64,000 nucleotides of DNA from Porpolomopsis calyptriformis (lineage: Eukaryota; Basidiomycota; Agaricomycetes; Agaricales; Hygrophoraceae): assembly GCA_951640195.1 (NCBI GenBank), contig OX621165.1, forward strand, positions 930,001 to 994,000. Reading direction: 5' to 3'. The position numbers and the translations under genes were made by a program. Positions 1 through 10,525 of this stretch are shown one piece after another. A model generated the notes under the pieces. That model did no database searches. It had not been told where the DNA came from and was given only the letters and a program-made list of their open reading frames with translations. Numbering within the stretch: position 1 is the first letter of the stretch; every line of letters starts with the position of its first letter.

Positions 1-832
1 GTCCTTTCGCGTTGATTTCTTCAGCTTTCTTGCTTAGGAAGAAGGGAGCAGCTTGAGGTGAGGATCCCTTGAATATTCATCCAGTAGCCACATTTTCTTC
101 CAAAAACTTCTCTAGGAAGTCTATCTCTCAAGGGGACATCGGATAAGTTGCGTCATTTTGAGGTACGAAGTTATCTTTGAGATCAATGACGTGATCAAAC
201 TCAGAATGAGGTGGAAGGCAATCGAAGGACTCCTTGGCAAAGACACTAGCATAGTCTTTCCAATAGACCTCCGGTACAAACTTTCGCATATCTTCCTCCA
301 CCGTGCTGGCTCAAGATTCATCTGATTTTGAAATACTTGTTATCGCCAGCGAGACCGATTCTACCACAGAGGGCTCTGCTTCACTGCTACAATACTGATG
401 AAAAGTCTCTTTGCCTCCGAGAGCCAGTGTTGACTTCTCCCAATCAATACTAGGGTTTTGAGCTCTGAGCCATGGGTAGCCGAGGATAATATCAAACTTA
501 GATCCGAGGTTGGTCACTTCCAAACGGATCCTTTCAGTGTGTCCACTTGGAGCTTCTATCCAGACATCTGTGTCAGAAACGATCGGGCCTCCTCGGTTCT
601 CTGACCCATCAGCATTCCATACAGGGATTGGGGTTTCCAAATCCTGAAGAGTAAATTCATGATGAGTTGTGAAAGTCTCGTCCATAAAGTTTCCAGAAGC
701 TCCGCTATCAATAAGACACATGGCGGGGACACGTCAGCCACTGTCTGAAGCTTTGATCCAAATGTCCATCGTAAGTCCTGAATCGCCCTTTTCGATAGTA
801 CCAAGAGTTCGAAATAGATTGCATGGGGTAAT
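1..832 (-). pseudogene. pol: protease and pre-reverse-transcriptase part of E1 pol
   Basis: On the minus strand the segment runs from a region matching the start of element C protease into the active-site motif CLIDSGASGNF (just below 721), then a retropepsin-like stretch ending LGYPWLRAQNPSIDW (near 450), which is typical of Ty3/gypsy proteases. Further on comes the pre-RT signature FDCLPPHSEFDHVIDL (around 200). A TGA in place of arginine lies just upstream of the DSGA motif, and frame breaks separate the protease ORF (311-721) from the pre-RT part. The protease would cut the polyprotein. The gene continues beyond position 1. Confidence 0.8.
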
Positions 833-1242
833 TGTCACGGATGTAAATTTTCATTTCCTCTCTATGTTAGTCATTACTGCTTAGTCGGACAGGTCTTATC
901 TCTACTTGGGATTCCCCAGGGGATTCCCCACAACTTCGTATCTTTCCATATATCCGAGATAGGACACATTTCATTTCCGACAATCATGTTTCATCATGTT
1001 TCATCTCTTCACATGCTCCGAGTCCCTTATCATGCTTATCTCTACTCGTCGCATGTATTCCTCGTGTTTACACTGACTCATCCGCAGTAGCGTAGTCAGT
1101 ATATAAACCCCTAGTTAGTTGTACTCAGACTTTAAGTCTGATTCCTCGTTAGCAACCCAATAACTAGGACTTGAGACATTATCATCGTCTTGGGATAAAG
1201 CTCTCTGAAGTAAAACCATCTCATCGACAACCAGTTTATAAC
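833..1242 (+). repeat. solo LTR inserted in E1, opposite orientation
   Basis: A 410-bp sequence from TGTCACGG to TTATAACA, closely similar to the E1 5' LTR but in the other direction. It is flanked by the 4-bp direct repeat TAAT (829-832 and 1243-1246) and lies between E1 gag and protease. No internal element sequence accompanies it, so it is a solo LTR left by LTR-LTR recombination of a second insertion of the same family. A TATA box (AGTATATAAAC) lies near 1100. Confidence 0.83.
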
Positions 1243-1297
1243 ATAATGGTACATCGAGTGGTATGGTCTGTAACGTTGAGCGTATCGTCCGAACCTT

Positions 1298-2503
1298 TTA
1301 AAAACCCTGGGACTTCAAGTCCACTGCCAGCCTCTTCTTTTGATCATCTGACCAATTGTGTATACCAGATTTCGCCATATCCGACAGAGTCTTGCTTGTT
1401 CCCAGTGTAAGGGGTGAGTTGACGTTCTCCACATGGGGCTCAGTGGTAACGACACATATGTCACAACCTCGACCTCGACCTCGACCTCGGTAACCGCCTC
1501 TACCTCGAAAGTATCCTCCTCGACGTGAGGAAGAGGTATTGGGTATATTCTTCGCATCACCGGCGACACGGTTTGGGCAGGCGTTTGCAAAGTGCCCTGG
1601 TTGGCTGCAGGAATAGCAGTTTCTGTACGGGATCGTAAGGGTAGAAGAGGAAGACTCCTCTTTTTTGATGGTGGGGGCTGCTGACGTTTGACAGGTCGTC
1701 GTTGCAGCCACGTACGATCCTCAGGCAGGAAAGGGGTTAGAATATTGGGGTCGGGACGTGGAGGACTGTTTCTGTGAGGCAAGAATGTCCTTTTGATATT
1801 GGTAGCGTGTCGTGGCATCCTTCCACTCTTGAAGTGTGGTTGGGACGGCGGGGAGTTGGTAAGCATACTCAATGAACTCGGAATCGAGTCCAGCTTGGTA
1901 AAGATCGATGAGGGTGGTATTGTTGAAACCAGTATCGACCTGTAAAGCACCGAAGCACAGGTTGTAGTCTTCTATCTTCTTTCTTCCTTGACGTAGATTC
2001 TTGATGTTGTTACAAGCACGAGATTGTCTGTCGATTCCTTCGAACATTGTCTGGAACTGAGTCACAAATGCGGCCCAAGTAGCAGTCGGGCCTGTCCAAT
2101 TGACAGTCCTCATGTCGTTCGTCTCTTTCTCAGACCAGGTCTGAGTGTTCGTTCCTTTCATAAAAGAAAGGGCGAAGGGGATCTTGTGTTCATCGCGGTA
2201 TGGTTTTCCCATAAAATATAACTTGCAGCTGTTGATAAATTTGTCAACGTCTTGTTGTCGACCAGTGAACTCATCTGGCTTGGCCATCTTTATCTCAATG
2301 GTGGGAGTGGCAGGAGGTTGGGGTTGAGGCCCCAGTGGGGGCTGAGCCTGAGCTTGGGCGGCAAGCTGTTGATGGAGATCTTGAATCTCTGCTGCCTGAT
2401 TCGCATTCGAAGCCTGAAGATTGGCCATTTCCCTCCGTAAGTCGTTCATGACTGCGAGGATCTTGTTAAGGTTGGGAACAGGGGGGTTAGCGCGAGAACC
2501 CAT
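1298..2503 (-). pseudogene. gag: gag polyprotein of E1 (capsid plus CCHC nucleocapsid)
   Basis: The ORF starts MGSRANPPVPNL at 2503. A predicted coiled coil (about residues 20-50, rich in Q, A and L) comes first, then a proline/glutamine stretch and a capsid-like domain with the Ty3-type phrase AKPDEFTGRQQDVDKFI (about 75-90). A single TGA near 1720 splits it from the C-terminal part (down to 1298), which has the zinc knuckle CYSCSQPGHFANAC and an arginine/glycine-rich tail. The frame is the same on both sides, and TGA for CGA (Arg) restores one gag of about 400 residues. It would form the retrotransposon particle and bind RNA. It is inactive as it stands unless the stop is read through. Confidence 0.85.
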
Positions 2504-2864
2504 TGGATCTGGTGATGGTGAAGGTGAAGGTGTTGTTAAGGGTGAAGAAGGTCGAGTAGGTTGTTGAAATGGAAAGGGTTGATATCTAACAGTAGGGGGA
2601 GTGATGGGACGTTGTGACTAGGCGGCGGTGAGTAAGCGAGTTGTTTCGCTTTGAGTTCTTCCTAGAGCCTGTGAGATACTTGGTAGAGGAGAAGCTTGAC
2701 TAACTTCCTCGTTGGGGTCTGGGAAGATTCGAGTTTGTGAGTAGAGCAATTGAGAAAGAGGATTCTGCTCAGAGGGATCGTAAAGGTCCTTGTCGTCATC
2801 GTCCAGTGTGAAGATAAGGGTGGATCAAGTAAGGGGGGAGAGAGCAAGAAGGAAGTCTGATTCT

Positions 2865-3264
2865 TGTTATAAACTGGATATTGTCGAGATGGTTTTACTT
2901 CGGAGTGCTCTGTCCCAAGACATGGATAAGGTCTCAAGTCCTAGTTATTGGGTGTCTAACGAGGAATCAGACTTAAAGTCTGAGTACGACTAACTAGGGG
3001 TTTATATACTGACTACGCTACTGCAGATGAGTCAGTGTAAACATGAGGAATACATGCGACGAGTAGAGATAAGCATGATAAAGGACTCGGAGCATGTGAA
3101 AGGGTGAAACATGATTGTTAGAAAGGAAGTGTGTCTTATCTAGGATATATGAAAAGATACGAAATTGTGGGGAATCCCTGGGGAATCCCAAGTAAAGATA
3201 AGACCTGTCCGACTAAGCAGTAATGACTAACATAGAGAGGAAATGAAAATTTACGTCCGTGACA
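2865..3264 (-). repeat. 5' LTR of element E1
   Basis: About 400 bp starting TGTCACGG and ending TTATAACA on the minus strand. It is the inverted counterpart of 833-1242, to which it is very similar, apart from a roughly 10-bp gap and scattered substitutions. A TATA box (AGTATATAAAC) lies near 3004. The gag start is about 360 bp downstream on the minus strand, which makes this the 5' LTR. Confidence 0.85.
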
Positions 3265-3282
3265 CCAACACTCGACCCGAAC

Positions 3283-5439
3283 CCCCTGATGTTTACTCCA
3301 ACCAAATGATATATGACCGAACAAATGGAGCTTTTTGATAAAGCTCACCCTGGAGATTTTCTTTGGCCTTAGGAAAGGGCTCTCCTTCACGATTTCATGA
3401 GAAAGCAAGATCTCGCTTTTGCCTGGAATGACTCCAAACAAGGACGCTTCAGATCTGACTTTTTCCCTCCCGTTGACCTTCCGGTCATACCACATACGCC
3501 TTGGGTGCAGAAGAATATTCCGATTCCCCCAGGGATCTACCACAAAGTCTGCAAAGTTATCCAGCGAAAAATCGATGCCGGTGTCTATGAACCTTCGAAC
3601 TCCTCCTATCGATCGCGATGGTTCACTGTTCTAAAGAAAGGAGGGAAAGAACTTAGAATCGTTCACAGTCTCGAACCACTCAATCAAGTGACAATTCAAC
3701 ATTCAGGAGTCACGCCAATCCCTGACCACTTGGCCAAACAGTTCGGCGGATGATCCTGCGGTGCTATGTTCGATCTTTACGTTGGATACGACGAATGAGT
3801 GATCGTGCCTTCATCTCGCAATCTAACCACATTCCAAACACCCTATGGGGCTCATCGACTAGTTACCCTACCCATGGGATGGACCAATTCTATGCCCATT
3901 TTTCACGACGACGTCACCTATATTCTCCAACTGGAGATTCCGGAGTTTACGATCCCCTATATCGATGATATCCCTGTGAAAGGTCCCGTGACTCGATACA
4001 TACTACCCGACGGATCCTATGAAGCGATTCCAGAGAATGACAGAATTCGACGATTCATGTGGGAACACTTTGGGAATCTCAATTGAATAGTCCAGCGAAT
4101 GAAATATTGCAGTGGAACCATGTCAGGCTATAAATCGTTCCTGTGCACAGAAGAGACCACCATTCTTGGACACCGATGTACTCACTTAGGATGACTACCA
4201 GATGAATCACGTGTCTCAGCGATCCGAAATTGGGGTCCCTGTAAAGACCTCTCCAAAGTTCGAGCCTTCCTTGGCACAATCGGCATCGTTCGAATATTCA
4301 TTCGCAACTTCGCACATCGAGTGCACCACCTAGTCAAGCTCACTAGGAAGGATATGCCTTTCAAATTCGGTCCCGATCAACTCACCGCTCAAGAGGACCT
4401 AAAACAAGCTCTTCTAGAATTGCCTGCTCTATGAGTACTCGACTATACTTCTGACGCTCCTGTCATACTCACTGTTGACACCTCATATATCGCGGTTGGC
4501 TTTCATCTCTGCCAATGTGATCCCGACGATCCAAAGAAATGGTACTATAATCGATTCAGTTCGATCATGCTGAACGATCGAGAAAGAAGGTTCTCTCAAC
4601 TAAAACTCGAAATCTACGGTCTCTATCAAGCTTTGTGATCACTCCAACTCTACCTCATCAGTGTTCAGAACCTCATTATAGAAGTTGACGCCTGCTATAT
4701 CAAGGGAATGCTAGCGAACCCAGACATTGTGCCTCAAGCTAGTATTAACAGATGGATCATAGTGATCCTCACATTCCATTTCACTTTGGTGCATGTCACC
4801 AGTTCGAACCATGGTCCCGACGGTCTTTCTCGACATCCCTGACAGCCCGATGACCAAGATGACGAAGAGCCAATTGATAAAGACTTTGACAATTGGATCG
4901 ATTGCATTCACGGATTAATGCACCATATTAATGATTTGCCTGCACCCCGAATGAAAACACTCCAAATGCCCACCTCAGTTTACTCGCAGAGTAAACATTT
5001 CAGTGAGGAGGAGGAGGATCCTAACCACCCACATGCCGATTCCTACAACATCATTCTGCGATTGGAAGCAGCTCAGCAAGACGATCAATGACTTCTCCTC
5101 ATTCGAAAATGGCTCTTAGATCTTGAACGACCAAGCAACATGTCCAACAGCAACTATGCAAGCTTTATACGATACTATGAAGAGTTCTTTATCGACAACA
5201 ACTGACTATGGTGAAAGGATAGACAAGGCGCTCATAAATTAGTTATCAATCTGGATCACTGATTAGTGATCATGATGGAACTTCACAATCGAACAGGCCA
5301 CAAGGCTATTTTCACTACCTGATTGATCATTTCCGAATGCTTCTGGTGGCTACATATGGCCCCTGACATAGTCTGGTTCATTTGGACGTGTCATACCTGT
5401 TAGGTTCACCAAACCACGCAAGCCCTCGTCCCTCCAACT
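3283..5439 (+). pseudogene. pol: element A reverse transcriptase/RNase H/zinc-binding part of pol
   Basis: The RT start has IPHTPWVQKNIPIPPGI (about 3490-3540), shared almost word for word with element B. The fingers/palm follow, with the active site YIDDIPVKGP (3960-3985), then a family-specific insertion ending RIRRFMWEH. RNase H shows LTVDTSYIAVGF (4465-4500) and the thumb/connection phrase VRAFLGTIGIVRIF (4258-4300). A stretch with HNRTGHKAIF and a following CHTC resembles the integrase HHCC zinc domain (5285-5400). At least ten stops interrupt it, nearly all TGA at expected arginine codons. This is a dead copy. Confidence 0.8.
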
Positions 5440-5641
5440 GTCACGAATCTGAAATTTGAGACATGAGATTGAGCGCGCTTAGGCCGTCTCTCATGAACAT
5501 CGAGCAGATTCTAGCCGATCACGTGTAATCTGGTATATATACTGGGAACAACCGAATTGGATAAGTCCAATTCTATGACGTTTTAGTCAAGTGGTCTTGA
5601 CTGTCATCTGAATGCGTACATTCCCAGTACAATTTCTAACA
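5440..5641 (+). repeat. 202-bp mini solo LTR with CCAAC target duplication
   Basis: The sequence starts TGTCACGAATC and ends TTTCTAACA, and is flanked by perfect 5-bp direct repeats CCAAC (5435-5439 and 5642-5646). Removing it and one repeat restores the integrase reading frame to a phrase that aligns with element B (VPPTISTPAPLF beside LPPTNSTPTTLF). A TATA-like GTATATATACTGG lies near 5533. It is much shorter than the other LTRs here and does not look like them beyond the ends. Confidence 0.8.
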
Positions 5642-6066
5642 CCAACCATTTCCACGCCAGCTCCCCTATTCGCCAAAATCTATGTCAACACTATGCATAT
5701 GCCCCAATCTGGTTCTTTTCAATATATCGTTCAAGGACGATGCTCCCTCACCCACTATCCTGAATTCCGAATGCTTCGTTTGGAAACAGCTAAATTGATT
5801 AGCGAATGGATCTTCGAGGATATAATCTGTTGCTGGGGCTCCCTTCAAGAAATTGTCAGGGACAATGGAACAGCCTTCTTAGGAGCCGTAGATCACCTCG
5901 CCAAACGCTATTGAATCAACCACATTCGCATCAGCGGATACAACTCCCAAGCGAACGGGATAGTCGAACAATCTCACTTCGATGTACGACAATCGCTATT
6001 CAAAGCTGTCAATGGCGATCAGAAGCAATGGTCGATTGGAGCTGTCATGAAATTGGCATTCACTCT
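5642..6066 (+). pseudogene. pol: element A integrase catalytic core, interrupted
   Basis: This aligns with the B integrase core: FAKIYVNTMHMPQSG (first Asp of the DDE triad replaced by Asn in this reading), IVRDNGTAFLGA (second Asp present) and YNSQANGIVEQSHF (Glu present). One TGA (5911-5913) stands for Arg. It stops at 6066, where the 2.0-kb insert begins; the integrase C-terminus resumes at 8067. Integrase would join element DNA to the chromosome. Confidence 0.78.
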
Positions 6067-8066
6067 CTTAAAATTCCATTCTTTTCCTTTCTTTTCTATG
6101 CCAGTTCTTTTGCAAGGGGGGCTGTCTTTATTGGCAGCGGAAACTACTTGTACAAAAGGAGGAGTCTATGTCTGACTAACTAATTATACTAGTCCATCTT
6201 GGCAATCTCCTGCACCATACTGTCCCTCAAGAACTCTACAAAACTCGAGACTACTTGACCATCTAATGCGGCCAACTTATTACCCCAGTAGATTGCCCCA
6301 TTGGTGTCACCACCGGAGGCCTGCAACTCGGCAGCCTTCCCTTCAACGAAACTTATCGCTATCTTTCTCGCTTCCTCACCCAACCAATCGTTAGTGGGAC
6401 TCCACAACAAACTGGGAAGAATTTCTTCCTCCTCGACATTGACGTTGACGTTAGTCAACGACGACGACAAATCTTCCACTAAGAATAAAGAGTCAACAAT
6501 CATGAAGAGGGTGAGAGAATTGAGAGCTTACCACTAGATAAAGAACTCATTGGACCAGGGGTCCAAGGACGGAAAGGGGGACTGGCAGCCCAGTTGACTG
6601 CCTCCTTCTTGACAGAAGGGAGAGTGTTAGACTCACGATGGACGACTGATACCCCAAATATCAAGTGGATAACTGAGGATGGGCCGACCTTGCCCATCCG
6701 ACTACTCTTATATACATGATACGGTACCCTATACCCTAATGACCAATCAGAGACCGTAAGTAGTGCTGACTACGTGGTTAAACGGAGCCAGCTAAGCTAT
6801 CACAAATCGAGATTACATGATCTGATAAATCTAGGCAAAGAAACGAGATAAGAAAGGGATGACCAACCGTGACCAAATAGAGTAGGTCCACGGACCAGGT
6901 GACCAGTCCCGGACGCGTATGGCACGAACTGCGATCGTAACAGAGAGAGTCAGCCCACTTGTTGGACCCCCAATTAACCTGCTCCTCCAAAGGGACCTGG
7001 GAAGTAGGGGGAGGGGCGACATTATCCCAAGCTAAAAAAGGGAAAGCCTATTATCAACAAACACAGACTAATAAAGACAAAACAAAGTATTTACCAAGCG
7101 GATCCTCCATCAAGGCGCAAGCATGCTGGATTGGCCAGCGAACGAATGGACACTTCTTGACTTTGTGCTTGCCACCGCAGGCAAAGCAAGAGAAGGAAGA
7201 CCAACAGAGGTCGGCATCAGAGGGGATGCGCTGGAGGTAGTAGTGAAATGAATCGCAATCAAGAAAGATAGGAGCAGTGCAGTGCACCACTCCAGACTGC
7301 TTGAAGAATCAGACGTAGTGGCCTTGGTGAGAGGGAGTCATGATGATTGACAAGGATTGAACTGAAGCGTAGGGATACAACCCCACACCTTTTATATGCT
7401 CAGACACAAAGGGAAGACCAAAAGGAGGTTCCTCAGTCAAAGAAGAGAAACCCGATACACTGGGCAAGAGATAGAAACAACAGTGATCTCATGACTGGAA
7501 GAACAATAGGAACCAGTCATGAGACAACACAGCCTAATACTGCGGAAGGCTATGCCCAATAGAGTTGAGTCATCAAAACAACACAGCTTTCCACAGTATG
7601 ACTAAGAACAATGGCAAACCTTAAACCGGAAGCTGTGAACAATAGAAAATGGGGTGACTGTGGAGGCTGACTCATAATGACTCCTATTTTAGAAATACTA
7701 TATAAACCCTGAGGGCGAAGCGGATCATCACTTCATCCTCCTGTGAGATTACTTGTAGTAGCATGAATGCAATCAGAATCATCAGACTTCTTTTCCATCA
7801 GAACAAGAAAAGAGAAACACAAAAACATAACTACTGAGCCAACCGTTCATGCCCATATTCCCTAAACTCTCAGCAGAGGCACGCAATGGATTCAACCCGC
7901 AGAACAACTTCTTTGTAGAAGTAAAACTTAATTCAGAAGGAATCATCACTCTATATGAAGACGTCCCTGTTAGAACCTTCTTCTATATCCTACTAGACTT
8001 ATTGAGCTCCAAGGCCTGCCTTGTGATTGACGAAAAGACTTGCAACTACAGTTGTGACAGGAGCCT
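6067..8066. mobile_element. 2.0-kb insertion of unknown class in element A integrase
   Basis: Integrase homology stops at 6066 and resumes at 8072. The 5-bp direct repeat ACTCT at both junctions (6062-6066 and 8067-8071) suggests a target duplication, though a 1-bp frame slip at the join leaves some doubt. No terminal inverted repeats are seen, nor LTR-like ends. Inside are a minus-strand intron-containing gene (6189-7341) and, near 7690-7720, a promoter-like stretch with TATATAAACC on the plus strand. A plus ORF of 78 codons (7849-8085) crosses the right junction and resembles nothing I know. Confidence 0.55.
6189..7341 (-). pseudogene. unrecognised multi-exon gene with CCHC-like motif inside the insert
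   Basis: On the minus strand a start at 7341 (MTPSHQGHYV) is followed by one TGA where CGA would fit. A cysteine/histidine motif CFACGGKHKVKKC (about residues 50-62) looks like a zinc knuckle one residue short between Cys2 and His. Plausible introns: GTAAATAC...TTTTTTAG (about 7100-7036), another after the TSQVPLEEQVNWG exon, and GTAAGCTC...TTCTTAG (about 6532-6480). The last exon encodes VEDLSSSLTNVNVNVEEEE and ends VSSFVEFLRDSMVQEIAKMD at 6189. I do not recognise the family. The exon/intron structure and single CGA-to-TGA stop suggest a recently decayed transposon-borne gene. Confidence 0.5.
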
Positions 8067-8671
8067 ACTCTGTATTTTGGGCTGAACGCGTTACTACCTG
8101 AAAGTGATTGGGATGCTTGCCCTACTTTGCCATCACTGGATCTCAGCCATTGCTACCTTTAGACATTTCTGAAGTGACATATCTCCTGCCCGCTCCAGAT
8201 TCGGTTCTCTTGATGACTGATCTAATATCGCAATGCACGATTGCTCTACAAAAATGAGATGCTGACTTAGAGCAACTCTGATCAAAGGTTCTCACTGCTC
8301 GCCTACGATCTGCCGTTCGATTCGAGAAGAGACACAAGAAGACCATTCGCGACTATGACTTCAAGACTGGTGATCTCATACTCATTCGGAACATGAAAAT
8401 TGAGAAGTCTCTCAATCAGAAGATGCGTCCTCGATACCTAGGACCCCTAGTCGTGATATCTCGAAACCTAGGGAAAGCTTATATCATTGCAGAGCTCGAC
8501 GGATCCATCTTACATTGCCTGATCGCTGCATTTAGAGTCATCCCATACTTCACCAGAAAATTGATCGCAATTCCTGGATGATTCCTTGACATATCAACTT
8601 CACGACTTAGAGACATGGAACATTCGCTAGCTAGCGAACCACTCAATAGCATTGCGATCGAGGACTTGTAA
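8067..8671 (+). pseudogene. pol: element A integrase C-terminal domain
   Basis: The segment resumes with FWAERVTT and PLLPLDISEVTYLLP, which aligns with B (PLLPFDLAEATFMVEG). It continues through a basic helix (RSAVRFEKRHKKTIRDYD) into the GPY/F-type module LNQKMRPRYLGPLVVISRN and AFRVIPYF. TGA codons at three or more arginine positions interrupt it. Reading through the last of them (8579-8581), the frame ends at TAA 8669-8671, as the tail of pol. The GPY/F module is found in Ty3/gypsy integrases and contributes to DNA binding and multimerisation. Confidence 0.78.
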
Positions 8672-8797
8672 CCTGCCGTAATGAAACCCTACACAATCTT
8701 TTTCATTTCAAGTCCTTCTTTCATTTTTTTTAGAATCAAAAATACAATTTTAGAGGAGAAGACTAGAGGCTACAAAAATTATACAAGACAAGTATAT

Positions 8798-10384
8798 TTA
8801 CAATTGGTCCAAGACTATTTCCTCTTCCTTCTCTTCTAAACCCCTCAAAATCTCTTCGAGAATGATGATTCACACCTTTACGCGCGCTTTCTCCTCCACA
8901 ATTGCCACCAACACCTCTTGTGATTTCTCTTCATTGACCACCTTCACCTTCGCCTTCCCTTTCTGACCCGTGATCAGCCAGGTCGTTTCCTTCGAGCTTT
9001 CACCCACCATTTCCTCTTCGAAGGGCAGGGTCTTGTTGATGTAGACTACTAGACCTATAGAAAGAAGAGATTAGAAAAAGAAAAAGAATAAACTTACAAG
9101 ACATGGCCCTCACCAATTTCTGAACCCCCTTCTTCGACTCTTCTGCCATCACTGACTCGTTCACACCCTTTGATTCCGCCTTGGGCTGCAGCTTGAACTT
9201 CTTCCCCAGATGAGTCTCCCCCTTCCAATAGCACCTGCGCTTATCTGTTATGCACTTGGTGCATAACGGATCGGCGGGGTCGATCTCACACTCCATGCTG
9301 ACCTTCTCACAAAAATCACACTGCGAAATAAAGAAGTCCATTAGTGAAACAAAAATAAGATAAAAGAAAGAAAACTTACCTTGCCCTCAACTGGGTGCAA
9401 AGTCTCTTCCATCGCCTTCCTCTTCCGAAACTCTCGTGTCGTGATCACAGGGAGCGACCGTCCCTTCGCCGCCATCTTCTCCTGATAGGCTGCCTTCGAC
9501 CTCTCGACCTCTTCTTCTGCAGTCAGCGATTGCGCTGCTGCTGCTGATTCATTTTCACTGTCTGGGGGCTCATGCCCATCCTCCATCGTCTCCATCGTCA
9601 CCCCCGTCATGTCTGGCATATCTGCTGACACCTCTGCCACCTTCATTCTGCCCTCGCCTGCCGCCTTTTCTGTTTCTCGATGGAACTCCTCCTCATTGAT
9701 CTTTCTGTCCATAAGTGACTGGAGGAGCCTCTTGTAGGTCTCCTCCACCCACTTCCGATCCTCTGCATCCTGTTCCTCCTATTCTCGTTCTTCTCGCTCC
9801 TCTCACTCCCGCTTCTCTCGCACCTCCCATTCTGCCCTCTCAACCCACTCACGCTCCTCTCACTTTTCTCATTCCTCACACTCCGCTTGCTCTCGTTCCT
9901 CGCGCTCAACCCTCTCTTGTTCCTTGCGCTCAACCCTCTCTCATTCCTCCTGCGCAGATGCCTCTACCCTCTCCCTCACCTCGCGTTCCTCTTCCGCCCT
10001 TTGCTCTCACTCTTCCCTCTCTGCCTCCGCTTTCTCCTCGACCTCCCAATGCACCACCTCTGCCAATCTTGGCATCAGCATCTCCCCCGCCCAATCCAAC
10101 CACCCTTGGTCTTCGAAAACGTTGAAGGTCTCACGGGCTTCCTTTTGCCATGCGACGACCTCGTCGTCCATCAATGTTTGCTTCAGGGTCTTTACGACCT
10201 AATTATATGCGATCTAAAAGATGGATTAGCAAAGAAAAACAATTAAAAATACAAGACTTACCAGTAGCTTGCAGAATTGCTGCCCCCAGACTTTATAGTC
10301 TTCGGGTTTGGCAACTCCATCTGGGAGCAACTTCATTTGGTTGCTGAGCTTCTGTTTCACGATGGTTATCACATTCTTCGACAT
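8798..10384 (-). pseudogene. antisense coiled-coil/Zn2Cys6-like accessory gene in element A
   Basis: Minus-strand gene starting MSKNVITIVKQKLSNQ at 10384. Intron 1 is GTAAGTCT...CTTTTAG (about 10261-10214). The second exon holds KVWGQQ-type sequence upstream, then a very long Glu/Arg-rich coiled coil (about 10010-9720) in which seven or more TGA codons fall where the heptads expect Arg. The exon ends PVEGK; intron 2 is GTAAGTTT...TTTCGCAG (9379-9322). The next exon has CDFCEKVSMEC then CTKCITDKRRC, spacing C-x2-C-x6-C-x8-C-x2-C-x6-C, exactly that of a Zn(II)2Cys6 cluster. A third intron (about 9098-9056) precedes a tail with LVVYINKTLPFEEEM. The frame ends at TGA 8870-8872, or at 8798 if that is another lost Arg. 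It lies antisense between pol and the polypurine tract. Function unknown; DNA binding is an inference. Confidence 0.68.
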
Positions 10385-10525
10385 TTTTGAGTAACTTGAT
10401 GCGGATTCTTGACATTGTGGTGCGCGATTTAAAGACGGTTGTGTCTGAAGATGAATGTGACACACTAGTCACACTTATAAACGTGCCTTGGCAATTACTG
10501 GTAAATCACGTGATTGACTGAGGAC

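Larger units (their letters stand above)
1..3264 (-). mobile_element. Ty3/gypsy retrotransposon E1, 5' portion, decayed
   Basis: Reading on the minus strand from 3264 downward, the sequence shows a 5' LTR, a gag with coiled coil and CCHC zinc knuckle, an aspartic protease with a DSGAS motif, and the segment just before reverse transcriptase, where the window ends. This order is that of a Ty3/gypsy element. The rest of pol and the 3' LTR must lie left of the window. The protease-upstream and pre-RT segments resemble element C (25366 onward), so E1 and C belong to related groups. A solo LTR (833-1242) interrupts it. Two in-frame TGA codons replace arginines. E1 ends exactly where element A pol sequence begins, so E1 is probably inserted in A; the matching target duplication would be outside the window. 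Confidence 0.88.

Noticed and set aside
1098..1242. Independent promoter for the 79-codon ORF at 1171
   Set aside because: The TATA box belongs to the solo LTR; the ORF crosses the LTR end into gag antisense.
9715..10246. Plus-strand proline/leucine-rich ORFs opposite the coiled-coil gene
   Set aside because: They mirror the Glu/Arg repeat of the minus strand (CTC/CCT repeats); the minus strand has splice sites and a cysteine cluster.
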